Part shown: positions 24,438-34,361 of the stretch, piece by piece | Layout of the letters: each line of letters starts with the position of its first letter | How positions within the stretch are numbered: position 1 is the stretch's first letter | NCBI GenBank assembly: GCA_036337945.1 | Contig: JAYZDF010000107.1 | Coordinates: 1-51,450 of the forward strand | From: JAYZDF01 sp036337945 | GTDB lineage: Bacteria; Myxococcota; Kuafuiibacteriia; Kuafuiibacteriales; Kuafuiibacteriaceae | Direction: 5' to 3' | Length of the DNA stretch: 51,450 bases | Notes under the pieces: generated by a model | The model's input: only the letters and a program-made list of their open reading frames with translations | Told to the model about the DNA's origin: nothing | Databases searched by the model: none | Position numbers and translations under genes: made by a program

Positions 24438-25877
24438 TTGAAGGTACTCAGCGTAACAGCCGAACTTTCGCCCTATTGCAAAACGGGCGGTCTAGGAGAT
24501 GTGGCGGCAGCATTCCCCGATGCGTTTGCGCAATGCTCCGCGGATTTTGAATTTACGCGCCTTGTTCCGTTTTATCGGGATGCGAAAAACAATCTCTTAC
24601 GATCGGGCAAAGGCGTGCATCTTTTGCCCGTTGCGGGACGATTAGAACTTGCAGGCCGGACTTGGAATCTTGGCTTTTGGCAGTTGTCTGACTCGAGAGA
24701 TGTTCGGACCGTGTTTGTCTCTGCAGAGGGCCTTTTTGATACGGAAGGCCTTTATGGGTCGGTCAATATCGGCGGGGTAGAGTACGGTGAAGAAGTACGA
24801 TTTGCTGTTCTCAACCTTGCAGCACTGACATTTGGAAATGAGCTGGTCCAGACGAAAGTCGATATATTCCATGTTCATGATTGGCATGCGGGATTATTGC
24901 CGTGGCTACGAAAACGTGAAGGCTTTGCTGCACACCGGCAAACTCCAGTTGTGATGACTATTCACAATCTTGCCTATCAAGGCTGGTTTGAGGCGGGTTG
25001 CTTGCCTGAAGTTGCCACGAAGGAAGAAGGGCCTCTTCATTTTCTAAAACTCGGCATAGAGCATTCCGACGTGGTCACGACAGTGAGCCCCCAATACGCC
25101 CGTGAAATTCAGACCCCTGAGTTTGGTTATGGACTAGAAGGTATACTGAAAGAAAAAGGTGTTACGGGAATTCTCAATGGCGTTGAGTTAGATGCATGGG
25201 ACCCGCAAAAAGACACTTTTATTAAACATCATTTCTCGGCGGCAAATCTCTCACCAAAACAAAGCTGTAAAGAGTCCTTGCTTAGCGCGTGTGGACTGGA
25301 CGATGCGTCAAAACCACTCCTTGGAGTTGTGGCTCGATTTGATTATCAAAAAGGTCTGGATCTTCTCGCTCAAACAATTCCCTTACTCTCCGAGCAGGGA
25401 TGTAACCTAGTCATTCTAGGGAGTGGTTCAGCAGACCTTGAAGAAACCTATCGAGAGCTTCAAATACGATATTCCGAGTTCGTATATACCCACATTGGTT
25501 TTGATAATGCGCTCGCGCATCAAATTTTTGCTGGATGTGACATGATATTGGTTCCCAGCCGCTTTGAGCCTTGTGGCCTGACTCAACTCTACGCCATGAG
25601 ATACGGAGGTCTTCCTGTCGTGACGCCGGTGGGAGGTCTTCTTGACACGGTTGTTGAAGTGGCAGTCAGTGATTCTCCACCCCAAGGGTCAGGTTTTGTC
25701 GCGAAGAGTGTTGATGCTCAAGCTTTTCTTCAGGCGATGGTTCGGGGCATCCATTTATTTCGCTCAAATCCGAACGAATGGAAGCAGGTTCAAATGCAGG
25801 TCATGCAAAGTGACTTCTCTTGGGAAAAATCGATTCCTGAATATATTCGCTGCTATAACGCCCTGTTTCAGTCATGA
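24438..25877 (+). CDS. glgA: Glycogen synthase (ADP-glucose), GT5
   Basis: Transfers glucose from ADP-glucose to the growing alpha-1,4 chain. The GT5 signature is at the very start: TAELSPYCKTGGLGDV. HVHDWHAGLLP, TIHNLAYQG, and in the C-terminal Rossmann domain GVVARFDYQKGLDLL and VPSRFEPCGLTQLYAMRYG, are the other conserved blocks. The length of 479 is normal. Start is TTG, 18 bases after glgC, and the two genes are presumably one transcript. The TTG start is supported by the conserved N-terminus beginning at it. Confidence 0.96.
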   Translation: MKVLSVTAELSPYCKTGGLGDVAAAFPDAFAQCSADFEFTRLVPFYRDAKNNLLRSGKGVHLLPVAGRLELAGRTWNLGFWQLSDSRDVRTVFVSAEGLFDTEGLYGSVNIGGVEYGEEVRFAVLNLAALTFGNELVQTKVDIFHVHDWHAGLLPWLRKREGFAAHRQTPVVMTIHNLAYQGWFEAGCLPEVATKEEGPLHFLKLGIEHSDVVTTVSPQYAREIQTPEFGYGLEGILKEKGVTGILNGVELDAWDPQKDTFIKHHFSAANLSPKQSCKESLLSACGLDDASKPLLGVVARFDYQKGLDLLAQTIPLLSEQGCNLVILGSGSADLEETYRELQIRYSEFVYTHIGFDNALAHQIFAGCDMILVPSRFEPCGLTQLYAMRYGGLPVVTPVGGLLDTVVEVAVSDSPPQGSGFVAKSVDAQAFLQAMVRGIHLFRSNPNEWKQVQMQVMQSDFSWEKSIPEYIRCYNALFQS

Positions 25878-25938
25878 AATGAGCAATTCGTCATTTTGAC
25901 GATGACAATACCTGTCGAATACGTGAGTTTCTGCTCAC

Positions 25939-26796
25939 ATGACTAAGTTATTGGTTTTGGATTTTGACGGCACAATGACGGATGCCGAAAAAGAAGGCGC
26001 GCCTTATCGTACCGGTTACTTAGCTGATCTGGCTCTTCTTGCGGACAAAGACCCTGATGTCATTCAGACGTGGGCGGAAGAATTTAGTGAGCAGGTGAAC
26101 CAAAACCCCCAGGATTATGGCTGGAAATTTGGCGGTGAAATTGTCGCGCCAGCCTGCGTCGACCCATATCTGCGAATTATGCCGATTGCCCGCATGATCT
26201 TCGATCGTGCTTCAGCATTTACGAACGAGAATGAACGAGACCGGATTCTCGACCGGATTCTGTACAAGTATAATTACAAAAAGACCATCACCGCTTTTCG
26301 ACCCCATGCGGGCGATTTTCTGCAAAAGTTCAATCAACAGTCAGGCTACGAGACTTATATCGTGACCAATTCACATACGGAGCCGGTGAGAGATAAAGTT
26401 CAGCAGTTGGGCTCAGAGTTTCCGGACGGTCTCAAGTGGCTCGTCGAACGCGTTTACGGAAGCGCTAAAAAATACATCATCGATTCTTCGTTTGATCAAA
26501 TTGACGAGCATCTGACTTTACCGGGTCTATCACGACCCATTTTATTGCGACGCAAAAACTACTTCGATGTCCTCGATGGTCTCCGCTCTGCTGTGGGCGT
26601 GGATTGGAAGGATGTTGTCGTACTTGGTGATATTTTCGAATTAGATTTGTGTCTGCCTTTTTCTTTGGGCGCAACCGTTGGATTGATGAAGACGAAGTTT
26701 AGCCCAAATTACGAAGTTGATTATTTGGATGCTCACGAGCGCGGCGCAACCTTTTGGGATCTGAATTCTGCCGCTGACTGGCTTGCTAAATTATAA
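25939..26796 (+). CDS. HAD-like hydrolase
   Basis: A 285-residue haloacid-dehalogenase-superfamily protein: motif I VLDFDGTMTD, motif II IVTNSHTEP, a Lys-bearing segment before the acidic motif, and motif IV VVVLGDIFELDLCLP. A large helical cap (about residues 25-140) sits between motifs I and II. The substrate is unknown. It starts 61 bases after glgA on the same strand and is the last gene of the glycogen block, so a sugar-phosphate substrate is a reasonable guess but not shown. It is convergent with the GST gene, with three bases between the stops. Confidence 0.75.
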   Translation: MTKLLVLDFDGTMTDAEKEGAPYRTGYLADLALLADKDPDVIQTWAEEFSEQVNQNPQDYGWKFGGEIVAPACVDPYLRIMPIARMIFDRASAFTNENERDRILDRILYKYNYKKTITAFRPHAGDFLQKFNQQSGYETYIVTNSHTEPVRDKVQQLGSEFPDGLKWLVERVYGSAKKYIIDSSFDQIDEHLTLPGLSRPILLRRKNYFDVLDGLRSAVGVDWKDVVVLGDIFELDLCLPFSLGATVGLMKTKFSPNYEVDYLDAHERGATFWDLNSAADWLAKL

Positions 26797-26799
26797 GGT

Positions 26800-27429
26800 C
26801 TACTGACCATAGTTGGTTTTCATCCACTCCCGAATTTCAGGAATAGCATCAATCATCTCATGATGTTTCTTTAGCGCACTATGCTCGTCGAGAATTGAAC
26901 GAGGGATACCGTCTAAGATTCCACCACACAGCCAGCTACAGAGTCGCCATATCACAAGGTCCGCTATGGTTAGACGTTCGGTTACAAAAAAGCCTCCTGA
27001 TTCGACACTCAGTCTTGCGTTGAGGAATCCGAGCCATTTAGGAAGGTCTGATTCTGCCAATTTTTTTCGCAAAGCGAGTTTCTTAGTCTGATCTTTTTCC
27101 CGCATTGAAGGTCTAAACAGTCCTGTGATTTGATTCGCTGTTTCCATCAGCTCATCAACTCGTGCAGCGTCCACATCATCGTTAGTGGGATACAAGCCAG
27201 ACATCTTTCCGCAAAACCGCGCAATCCCGACTGATTGCGCGATTATTTTTCCTTCAACTTCAAGAACCGGAAGTTGACCATAAGGAAGTTCTCCAGACTG
27301 TTTCATTCTGGTGAATTCTTCTCGAGTTGGTCGAACATCTTCAAACGGAATGTCGGCGAGGTGAAGAGCAATACGGCTCGCTTCCGCCCGCCAAAACGGA
27401 AAATTGAAGTAGGTCAATTTGAGATGCAT
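26800..27429 (-). CDS. Glutathione S-transferase family protein
   Basis: A 209-residue GST-like protein, similar in style to sigma-class enzymes. The N-terminal thioredoxin fold reads KLTYFNFPFWRAEASRIAL (Tyr is the usual thiolate partner), with LPYGQLPVLEVEG containing the cis-Pro and IAQSVGIARFCG the glutathione gamma-glutamyl site. A helical C-terminal domain ends near EIREWMKTNYG. The ATG at 27429 is chosen because it has AAGG just upstream and gives the normal N-terminus; a TTG at 27465 would add twelve residues. It is divergent from msrB, which also handles oxidative damage. Confidence 0.85.
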   Translation of the reverse strand: MHLKLTYFNFPFWRAEASRIALHLADIPFEDVRPTREEFTRMKQSGELPYGQLPVLEVEGKIIAQSVGIARFCGKMSGLYPTNDDVDAARVDELMETANQITGLFRPSMREKDQTKKLALRKKLAESDLPKWLGFLNARLSVESGGFFVTERLTIADLVIWRLCSWLCGGILDGIPRSILDEHSALKKHHEMIDAIPEIREWMKTNYGQ

Positions 27430-27539
27430 GACATCCTTGTAGTCAGCGAAGGATCTCACAATCAATCTTATCCCGTTGGATTTCGTGAGAAGATAAAGTT
27501 TTTCTTCCTCTTTTGACGCATTTGGTCTTTTTTGAGGAG

Positions 27540-27947
27540 GTGGATAAAGTAACCAAAACAGATGAAGAGTGGCGGGAACAGCTGAGCCCTGAGGAATTCA
27601 GAGTGACGCGACAAGCCGGCACGGAGCGTCCCTTTACGGGAAAACTCCTGACGGAGAAGCGGATTGGAACCTTCAGCTGCAAGTGTTGTGGGCTGGAGCT
27701 GTTTCAAAGTGACGCAAAGTTTGAGTCTGGGTGTGGATGGCCTAGTTTTTTTAGGCCGCTAGAGGGGGCTCATCTGACCAATGTTGAGGACTATTCTCAT
27801 GGAATGACCCGAGTCGAGGTTCGGTGTTCTCGATGCGATGCTCATCTTGGACATGTTTTTCCTGACGGGCCGCCGCCAACTGGTCTAAGGTACTGTATTA
27901 ATTCGGTTTGTTTGACTTTCGAACCGGTTTCAGGTGCTGACGAATAG
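27540..27947 (+). CDS. msrB: Peptide methionine (R)-S-oxide reductase
   Basis: Reduces methionine-R-sulfoxide in damaged proteins. KVTKTDEEWREQLSPEEFRVTR is the family N-terminus; GCGWPSFF, the two CxxC zinc pairs (CKCCG and CSRCDAHLGHVF) and the catalytic RYCINS are complete. The start is unclear: GAGGAG lies directly against the GTG at 27540, too close to serve it, while TTG codons at 27513 and 27522 lack a ribosome-binding site. GTG 27540 gives the family N-terminus and is preferred. It diverges from the GST gene across a short gap. Confidence 0.93.
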   Translation: MDKVTKTDEEWREQLSPEEFRVTRQAGTERPFTGKLLTEKRIGTFSCKCCGLELFQSDAKFESGCGWPSFFRPLEGAHLTNVEDYSHGMTRVEVRCSRCDAHLGHVFPDGPPPTGLRYCINSVCLTFEPVSGADE

Positions 27948-28116
27948 AGCTATTGATTCACACAGGGATAAATGATGGTGAGTAGCGGGATTATCCTAGC
28001 CCTGCTCCGAACTTTGTTCTAGGTGGTCACATATACCGATGGACGCTGGGGCGCCTAACACCATAGTTTCTGGCCTGGGGCCGGGAATAAAAATTTCAGG
28101 ACGTATTGAGAGAATG

Positions 28117-29328
28117 ATGAAAAATTACGCTGGATCAATTGTGATGACCGCTTTGCTACCGCTTGTTGCGTGTTCAACTGACACGACTCGAGAAACGGCG
28201 CAGCCGAACAATAACAACAACAACATGAATAACGTGAGTCCTGACGCAGGTGTGCCTATGGAACCAGATGCGGGACCACCACCGCCCCAAGGTTTGGCAA
28301 TTTTAGGAAACGGTACTCACTCCCTCGGCGAGGTAGATCTTACTGTTGTTGCCGACGCGGCTGATGACCTGAACTTGCCCACAGACCTTGAGTTTCATCC
28401 AGAACGCAAAAACGAACTTTGGGTAGTCAACGAAGGGAGCAGTCAATTTTGGGTGGGAACCGACCTTGGTACAGATCAGAAAAGTGTAAACTCTATTCGA
28501 GGTCGGGGCGCCCATCTCCACTTCCTTACTAAACCTTCGGGCCTAGCTTTTGGTGATAAGTATTGCGGCAACGAGCTTTGTTTGGCCACCAGTCACGGCA
28601 ACGTGAATGATCGACCTCAGACCACCGGTAATGCGCCGGTCGATTTCATGGGACCAAGCCTGTGGACTTCAGACGTGATGACCTATCGCGGCAGCGGTCC
28701 TTATCATGCAGCCCACTACGATATGCTCCACAATAGCCCCAACGCGATGGGTATCGCTTGGGATTCTGGAAACGCGTTTTGGCTGTTCGACGGATATCAC
28801 CGCGCGATTGCTCACTACGACTTCAACGACGATCATGGAGCAGGCGGTTCAGACCATAGCGACGGCGAAATCAATCGTTGGGTCCAAGGCTCGGTCGCAA
28901 TGGTCGATGGCGTACCTTCGCACCTTGAGTTCGATTCGGAATCCGGACTTCTTTACATTGCGGATACGGGAAACAAGCGTGTCGCAGTTATGGACACGAA
29001 CAGTGGCGTACAAGGCTCTTCCTATCGCAACTACGATACGAACCGTCCAAGCTACCGTTACGACGCGACGATTACCACTTTGGTTGATGGTGGAATGATT
29101 GGTATTCAACAACCATCTGGCTTGGCACTTTATGAAGGACATCTTTAGGTGTCTGACCATGCGACAGGGACCATCTACGGCTTTAAGCTCAATGGCGAAC
29201 TGGTTGACTATATCGATACTCAGCGCGGGAGCGGAACCATTGCGGGACTCGCCTTCGATTCTACCGGCAATCTCTACTTTGCCGATAAAGCGAATGAGCA
29301 AATCGTAAAAATCTCCGTAAAACCCTAG
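28117..29328 (+). pseudogene. NHL/beta-propeller-like lipoprotein interrupted by one in-frame TAG
   Basis: The frame starts at an ATG (28117, with GAGAG four bases upstream) with the signal MKNYAGSIVMTALLPLVAC and a lipobox Cys, then an Asn-rich and DAG-rich linker. The body has propeller-like repeats (LPTDLEFHPERKNELWVVNE, KPSGLAFGDKYCG, HLEFDSESGLLYIADTG, QQPSGLALYEGHL). A TAG at 29146-29148 follows LYEGHL, and the same frame continues with VSDHATGTIYGFKLNGEL and IAGLAFDSTGNLYFADK to a natural stop at 29328. The missing codon fits Tyr (TAT or TAC to TAG). So the gene is either inactivated by a single base, read through, or carries a sequencing error. Its substrate is unknown; secreted propellers often bind ligands or partners. 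Confidence 0.8.
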
Positions 29329-29385
29329 AACATCGGCCCAGCAGCGTCTCTTCTTATCCCGTTCGCGATGTAAGACCCTACAGGC

Positions 29386-32358
29386 TTGAAAGCTCGGGTC
29401 AGATCTTCGATGATGGTTATCATGTGCTTTGTTCAGGACACTGCTAAATATCTCTGCACATCCCTAACGATCGCCATCCTCTTCGCATGCTCTGAAGACG
29501 TCATGCGCGCGCAAAATGTTAATCAGCGGCCGGCTGAGCCTGCTTTCGATGGCGGCACTTCTGGCCAAGATTCCGCATTTACGGGGAATGATGCTGGAGC
29601 GGCAAACAGTCCAGATACAGGCGCGACCTCAGCGGCTGATGCTGGCGATACGTACCCGGACGCAGAAATCGATTGTGATGAACGGAAGCGAGCCGTCACG
29701 CGTTGGCCTGAGGCTTCGACGCGCGACGTCCTTCGAGGTCAATTAGAATTCGGTCAAACGCACGTAAACGAACCAGGTGACACTCGCTATGCGCCGCAGT
29801 TGATGGCCAAACGCTCGGCTTTGCTGTTGTTTACTCCCGAAAGAAACATCTCTGGTTCAGCAGCGCTTTATGTTCGAATCAAAAACCAAAACTCACAGAG
29901 TGTTCCTATCGCCTTGAATCCGCCGAGCAAACCGCCCGAAATATTAGAGCAAGGACTGACGAATGTCGCTCTTCAAGCGTATTCGACGGCCGCTTTTCAT
30001 GCAGTTCTGCCATGGAACTGGATTCAAGAAGGCTACGAACTTGAGATAGCGTACGTCGAATCAGACACTCTTTATCTTTTTGAGCATACGTTCATCGATC
30101 TTTCCGCGCCGAATGAATTTACCGTCACCCGAGCAAAAATGGTGCTCTTTGGTGAAGAAAACTTTGATACCTCTACTCGGCAAAGCGACAAAATTTTGCG
30201 CGAGTTTTATGGCTCGGTTCCAGCAGCTACGATGAAATGGGTGGACTATTTACCTTGGAGATTAGACCAGGTGGTGATTACGACCACCCAGGGACCACAA
30301 TTGATTCAGTCAGAAGCCGAACACGACTATTACACAGACAATGACCACCATTGGTCCATTATTAAGAATCAATTTGCGCTTCGTTTAAACTTGTCGAATA
30401 CCGGTCGTGGCCTGAACCAGAATAGGGCAGCTGATGGTGATGATTCTCCATATAGTTTTGGGACTTCCGTAGGGATGGGTTGGTTTCGCAGACCGGATGG
30501 TGAATACCAAGATTTGGACGACGCCCCTTGGGCGGCGGGCTGGACTGGATGGACAGCAATGTGGGCCGACGAATGCGGTAACGCTTTTATTCATGAAGTC
30601 GGCCACTCCTTCACGCTCGCACATTTTACAGAAGGAACCGGCGTACGCTGGGGAATCGCTGACCAATACCCGAGCGATGGTGTCAGTCTAGAAACTCATC
30701 CGTGGGGCTATAACCATTATACAAAGGAGCTCCGCACTTGGTACCGCGTAGAGCGTGATGGTCCAACTCTGACTCAGGAAGGTGCTTTCGCTGGCAAACG
30801 AGACCCCATGAACGGTGGAGAACCAACGAACGCCCTAATCTGTTTCCCGCAATACACCGGTTATCACGCTTGGAAGGCTCAAAATTGGATGAACTCGCAG
30901 CCCACGATCATGAACGGGCCACAAGGACCTGGAGTTTACCGATGGGACTTTGGAAATCACTCTTACGTCCGTGAAGCGGCCCCTTCCAATGCGCAGGAGC
31001 CAATAGCTGTAGGCGTGCCGATTGTGACGCTCATTGGTACTCTCGGCCGAAATAACGGAACGTCTCAAACCTATCCCGCATTGTTCGCGCCCTCGGGGAA
31101 CGTATTTGAAATGCCCGACCCGTTCGGAAATACAGCTCCAGATTCATATCGTGGAGGTGAGTATTTCTTAGAGATCCAATACCAGACCGGTGAAATTGAA
31201 TATGCTCTTATTGCTCAGACCGAACCAGCGGATGATCAAGTGTATTTGTATGCATTAAATCTATCGCTCACGAGAACCCCGACGCTCGTGAAGTTACATC
31301 GAGCGCAAGCTGCTTATCCGAATATACGACAAGGACAAAGCACCGTCATTCATACGCGTGCTATCTCAGTCCCTGACCTCGAGCGATTCACGCCTGTATT
31401 GACGATAGGCGAAGGCGCTCTTGCCAACGCATCAACGAAACAAGTGACTAGACCCTGCGAAGTGGGTGTCAATTGTGAAGCTCGAAAATTGAGCCAGACA
31501 TGGCGCCGACAAAAAGAATCAATCTCCGAGGTAGATTCAGCACTGTCATTTATTCTCAATGATGCAGAACCTCCTCAGTTCCGCACTTGTTCAGACTTTG
31601 ATTCCGTCAGTACGCAAATTGTGAGCGTCGAGAACGAATCTGGACAAGAATTTAACGTACTGCTTCATGCGCAACGAGGGGTCAATGAGGCGGGGCAGAA
31701 CCAATTTGTACAAGCAAATGATAAAACGGTTTGGTCACAGGCTCCCGATTTAGAGCAAAGCCTCGACATTTGGTTGCCTTACTCGGAAACAGCAACTTTG
31801 CCGCCAGGAAAATATCAGTCCGACAAAATTCCAGTTCGAGTATACGCCTCGAACAACGCTGAAACTGTTGAGTTGAGTCAGTCCGGAGTGACGCTGAACT
31901 TTGAAGTTTTTGATGTTCAGCCGATTAATCTTTCCAATGGCGAGTTCGTGAGTCGTTCGATGAGAACGAATGATTCATCAATGTACTTTTTGCCTCGGGA
32001 TCCAGAAGTTGGTCCAAGCTCTCGCGTTTGGTGGAATGATTCCGACCCCGAACCGGTCGTTCTAAGAGTCCCCGCGAAATCTACTACGACCAGTCAAGAT
32101 ACCTATCTCAATATTCGAGCACAGCATCAGTCTTGCGGTAATTCCCGCCGAGACCTTCATGCTGGTGAAGCGAGCCGGGATTGTGCTCATGAAGTGGTTC
32201 TTTTCATGGATGAAACCGACAATCTACATCTCACGAGTGGCCAAGCATACGTGACCTATGATTCGATGCCCCTCGTTATAGATGGTCGTCGATGGCACGA
32301 GCCGAATAATCATGATTTGGTAGGCACGGTAGCTGTTCAGGTCACCTATCAGCCTTAG
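29386..32358 (+). CDS. Lipoprotein metalloprotease, M66-like (StcE/TagA type)
   Basis: A 990-residue protein with a lipoprotein signal (CTSLTIAILFAC, Cys about residue 35) and a DAG-rich linker. TTG at 29386 is preferred because it supplies the basic n-region MKARVRSS; ATG at 29410 is the alternative. The catalytic helix FIHEVGHSFTLAHF (His403-Glu404, His407, His413) resembles M66 peptidases, but the usual Gly of HExxHxxGxxH is Thr410. Downstream VPIVTLIGTLG and the following strand-rich part resemble the M66 C-terminal region. StcE-like enzymes cut mucin-type O-glycoproteins; here the target is unknown. The remaining C-terminal half (about 660-990) contains further beta domains and four or more Cys, possibly disulfide-bonded. 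It follows the broken propeller gene on the same strand by 57 bases. Confidence 0.75.
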   Translation: MKARVRSSMMVIMCFVQDTAKYLCTSLTIAILFACSEDVMRAQNVNQRPAEPAFDGGTSGQDSAFTGNDAGAANSPDTGATSAADAGDTYPDAEIDCDERKRAVTRWPEASTRDVLRGQLEFGQTHVNEPGDTRYAPQLMAKRSALLLFTPERNISGSAALYVRIKNQNSQSVPIALNPPSKPPEILEQGLTNVALQAYSTAAFHAVLPWNWIQEGYELEIAYVESDTLYLFEHTFIDLSAPNEFTVTRAKMVLFGEENFDTSTRQSDKILREFYGSVPAATMKWVDYLPWRLDQVVITTTQGPQLIQSEAEHDYYTDNDHHWSIIKNQFALRLNLSNTGRGLNQNRAADGDDSPYSFGTSVGMGWFRRPDGEYQDLDDAPWAAGWTGWTAMWADECGNAFIHEVGHSFTLAHFTEGTGVRWGIADQYPSDGVSLETHPWGYNHYTKELRTWYRVERDGPTLTQEGAFAGKRDPMNGGEPTNALICFPQYTGYHAWKAQNWMNSQPTIMNGPQGPGVYRWDFGNHSYVREAAPSNAQEPIAVGVPIVTLIGTLGRNNGTSQTYPALFAPSGNVFEMPDPFGNTAPDSYRGGEYFLEIQYQTGEIEYALIAQTEPADDQVYLYALNLSLTRTPTLVKLHRAQAAYPNIRQGQSTVIHTRAISVPDLERFTPVLTIGEGALANASTKQVTRPCEVGVNCEARKLSQTWRRQKESISEVDSALSFILNDAEPPQFRTCSDFDSVSTQIVSVENESGQEFNVLLHAQRGVNEAGQNQFVQANDKTVWSQAPDLEQSLDIWLPYSETATLPPGKYQSDKIPVRVYASNNAETVELSQSGVTLNFEVFDVQPINLSNGEFVSRSMRTNDSSMYFLPRDPEVGPSSRVWWNDSDPEPVVLRVPAKSTTTSQDTYLNIRAQHQSCGNSRRDLHAGEASRDCAHEVVLFMDETDNLHLTSGQAYVTYDSMPLVIDGRRWHEPNNHDLVGTVAVQVTYQP

Positions 32359-32405
32359 TATCTAAATGATTTTTATCGGTCACATCATTTAGCTGGAATC
32401 TGCAT

Positions 32406-33563
32406 TTGAGAATCAGAAAGCCATTGAAGACGGTATTGAAGGGCCTTGCCGCGATCTTCTTACTTCTTTTGACGGTGATTATTGCTCAGGGGTATACGGC
32501 ATTTGGGACATCTCCAGATGAATTTCGAATGGCAAAGCTGTCGAAGGAATCACTGTATTCGGACTCAACTTTTGAGAATCCTGAGCCCCTGTATAATGAT
32601 TGGATTTTGATGATTCAAAAGTCTTTTTCAAAGGGGCAGTTTCCAGAACCGAGCGAACCTATCAAGCCGATGTATGGACCGGAATTTGGGACTTCTACGA
32701 GCACCTCCTATCGAGCGACATGGCTCGGCCACTCTACGGTACTGATTGAAATCGAAAATAAAGTATTTCTAACGGATCCAGTATGGAGTGAGCGATGTTC
32801 ACCGGTTCCTTGGTTAGGCCCAAAACGCTGGTACATGCCTCCTATTGCGGTCGAACACCTACCGAAACTGACGGCAGTTGTAATTTCTCATGACCATTAC
32901 GATCACCTTGATTACAAAACGATACTGTCATTAAACGAATTGAGGGCGACGTTTGTTGTGCCACTTGGGGTCGCAGCCCACCTTCGATATTGGGGCGTCT
33001 CAGCGTCTAGGATTCGCGAGCTTGATTGGTGGCAAACAACCGAATTTGAGGGCGTCGAAGTGATTAGTACGCCTGCTCGTCATGCATCGGGGCGACATCT
33101 GTTAGATCGAGACCGAACACTCTGGTCAGGTTACGTCATTCGGGGCTCCAAACATCGCGTGTATTTTTCGGGAGATACAGGGCTCTTTACGGAGATGCAA
33201 GAAATCGGGAAACGATATGGGCCATTTGACCTAACGATGATTGAGGTTGGAGCATATGACCAAGCGTGGCCCGATTGGCATATTGGTCCGGAACAAGCGG
33301 TTATTGCGCACCAGTGGTTACGGGGTAATGCGCTTTTACCTATTCACTGGGGATTATTTGATCTGGCTTTGCATAATTGGACAGAGCCAATTGAGCGAAC
33401 ATTGCTCGCTGGCCAGCAAGAAGGAGTTCTCGTTTTGACACCTAAACCTGGGCAGCCCATCGACCAAACGACAACGAGCCTTCCAAGATGGTGGCCTGAA
33501 ATAAAATGGCAAACCAAAGACAAAAACCCAGTCAACTCGACCAAAGTAATTTTTCCGAAATGA
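32406..33563 (+). CDS. MBL-fold metallohydrolase, NAPE-PLD/UlaG-like, membrane-anchored
   Basis: A 385-residue protein with an N-terminal signal-anchor (KTVLKGLAAIFLLLLTVIIAQGY) followed by a metallo-beta-lactamase fold. WLGHSTVLIEIENKVFLTDPVW, the metal-binding SHDHYDHLD, ISTPARHASGRHLLD, YFSGDTGLF and LPIHWGLFDLALHNW match the NAPE-phospholipase-D/UlaG-like branch, which acts on phosphodiesters or lactones. Exact substrate unknown. Start is TTG, with GGAAT upstream; no ATG gives the anchor. It is convergent with the Hly-III gene, three bases between the stops. Confidence 0.85.
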   Translation: MRIRKPLKTVLKGLAAIFLLLLTVIIAQGYTAFGTSPDEFRMAKLSKESLYSDSTFENPEPLYNDWILMIQKSFSKGQFPEPSEPIKPMYGPEFGTSTSTSYRATWLGHSTVLIEIENKVFLTDPVWSERCSPVPWLGPKRWYMPPIAVEHLPKLTAVVISHDHYDHLDYKTILSLNELRATFVVPLGVAAHLRYWGVSASRIRELDWWQTTEFEGVEVISTPARHASGRHLLDRDRTLWSGYVIRGSKHRVYFSGDTGLFTEMQEIGKRYGPFDLTMIEVGAYDQAWPDWHIGPEQAVIAHQWLRGNALLPIHWGLFDLALHNWTEPIERTLLAGQQEGVLVLTPKPGQPIDQTTTSLPRWWPEIKWQTKDKNPVNSTKVIFPK

Positions 33564-33566
33564 GCT

Positions 33567-34217
33567 CTAGAGAGCGGCTGGGAGAACGTACTGGGTAATC
33601 GCGATGTAATGACAAGTTGCGCCGAGAAAAACAAAAATATGCCATATGGTGTGGAAGAACGGTTTTTGATCTTTGACGTAGAAATAAACGCCAGCAACGT
33701 ACACGACGAGACCTAGAACAATCCAAATTTGTCCAGCATAGGGATAAAGTTCAAATTTTGGGATTGCGCAGAAAAATCCCACGCCCGTTAAGATAAAGTA
33801 CGAAGAAACGGATTCGACTTCGCTACGCCCGAAAAAAAATATTTTGTAAGCGATACCTAACGCGGTGAGTAGCCAAACGACCAGGACCCAAACGAGTTCT
33901 CCGGGCTCACGTATAAAGCAGTACAGAAAGGGCGTTACTGACCCTGCTATCATTATATAAATTGTACTGTGGTCGAAAATTCGAAAATAATGCTTGTAGG
34001 GCTGTACCTGAAATCCGTGATACAAAGTTGAGGAGACGAAAAGAGTAATCATGCTTGCCCCATAAATTTGTGCACTCCGAATTGCGTTTATGCTTCCCGT
34101 CGATTTGGCAATCGCAATGGCATATGCAGTGGCTCCGATGGCTAGTCCGAGTGCAATCGCATGGGTCACTGCATTTGAGATCTCTTCGTAGAGTCCACGG
34201 ACGTCTGCGGGCTTCAT
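33567..34217 (-). CDS. Hemolysin III / PAQR-family membrane protein
   Basis: A 216-residue seven-helix membrane protein of the Hly-III (YqfA) branch of PAQR. Visible marks are the N-terminal EEISNAVTHAIALG, SSTLYHGF (zinc-type His), FDHSTIYIMIAGSVTPF, and HTIWHIFVFLGATCHYIAI near the C-terminus. The His residues on helices 2 and 7 suggest a metal site as in adiponectin receptors; a ceramidase-like activity is possible, but the biological role in bacteria is unclear. The ATG at 34217 is preferred (GAGAG upstream); an earlier in-frame start at 34343 would add 42 residues with no hydrophobic signal. Confidence 0.88.
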   Translation of the reverse strand: MKPADVRGLYEEISNAVTHAIALGLAIGATAYAIAIAKSTGSINAIRSAQIYGASMITLFVSSTLYHGFQVQPYKHYFRIFDHSTIYIMIAGSVTPFLYCFIREPGELVWVLVVWLLTALGIAYKIFFFGRSEVESVSSYFILTGVGFFCAIPKFELYPYAGQIWIVLGLVVYVAGVYFYVKDQKPFFHTIWHIFVFLGATCHYIAITQYVLPAAL

Positions 34218-34361
34218 TACTGCTGCTCTCTTTTTTCTGTACGAAGGCCCACCAAGGTAGACTCTAACATGACCGTGAATGATTCCGTAATTCGGAACAC
34301 TAGTTAACCCTTTGGATTCGCAGGTGTGCAGACAAATTTTCAAAAGCGAAAGGCTTTGTAC

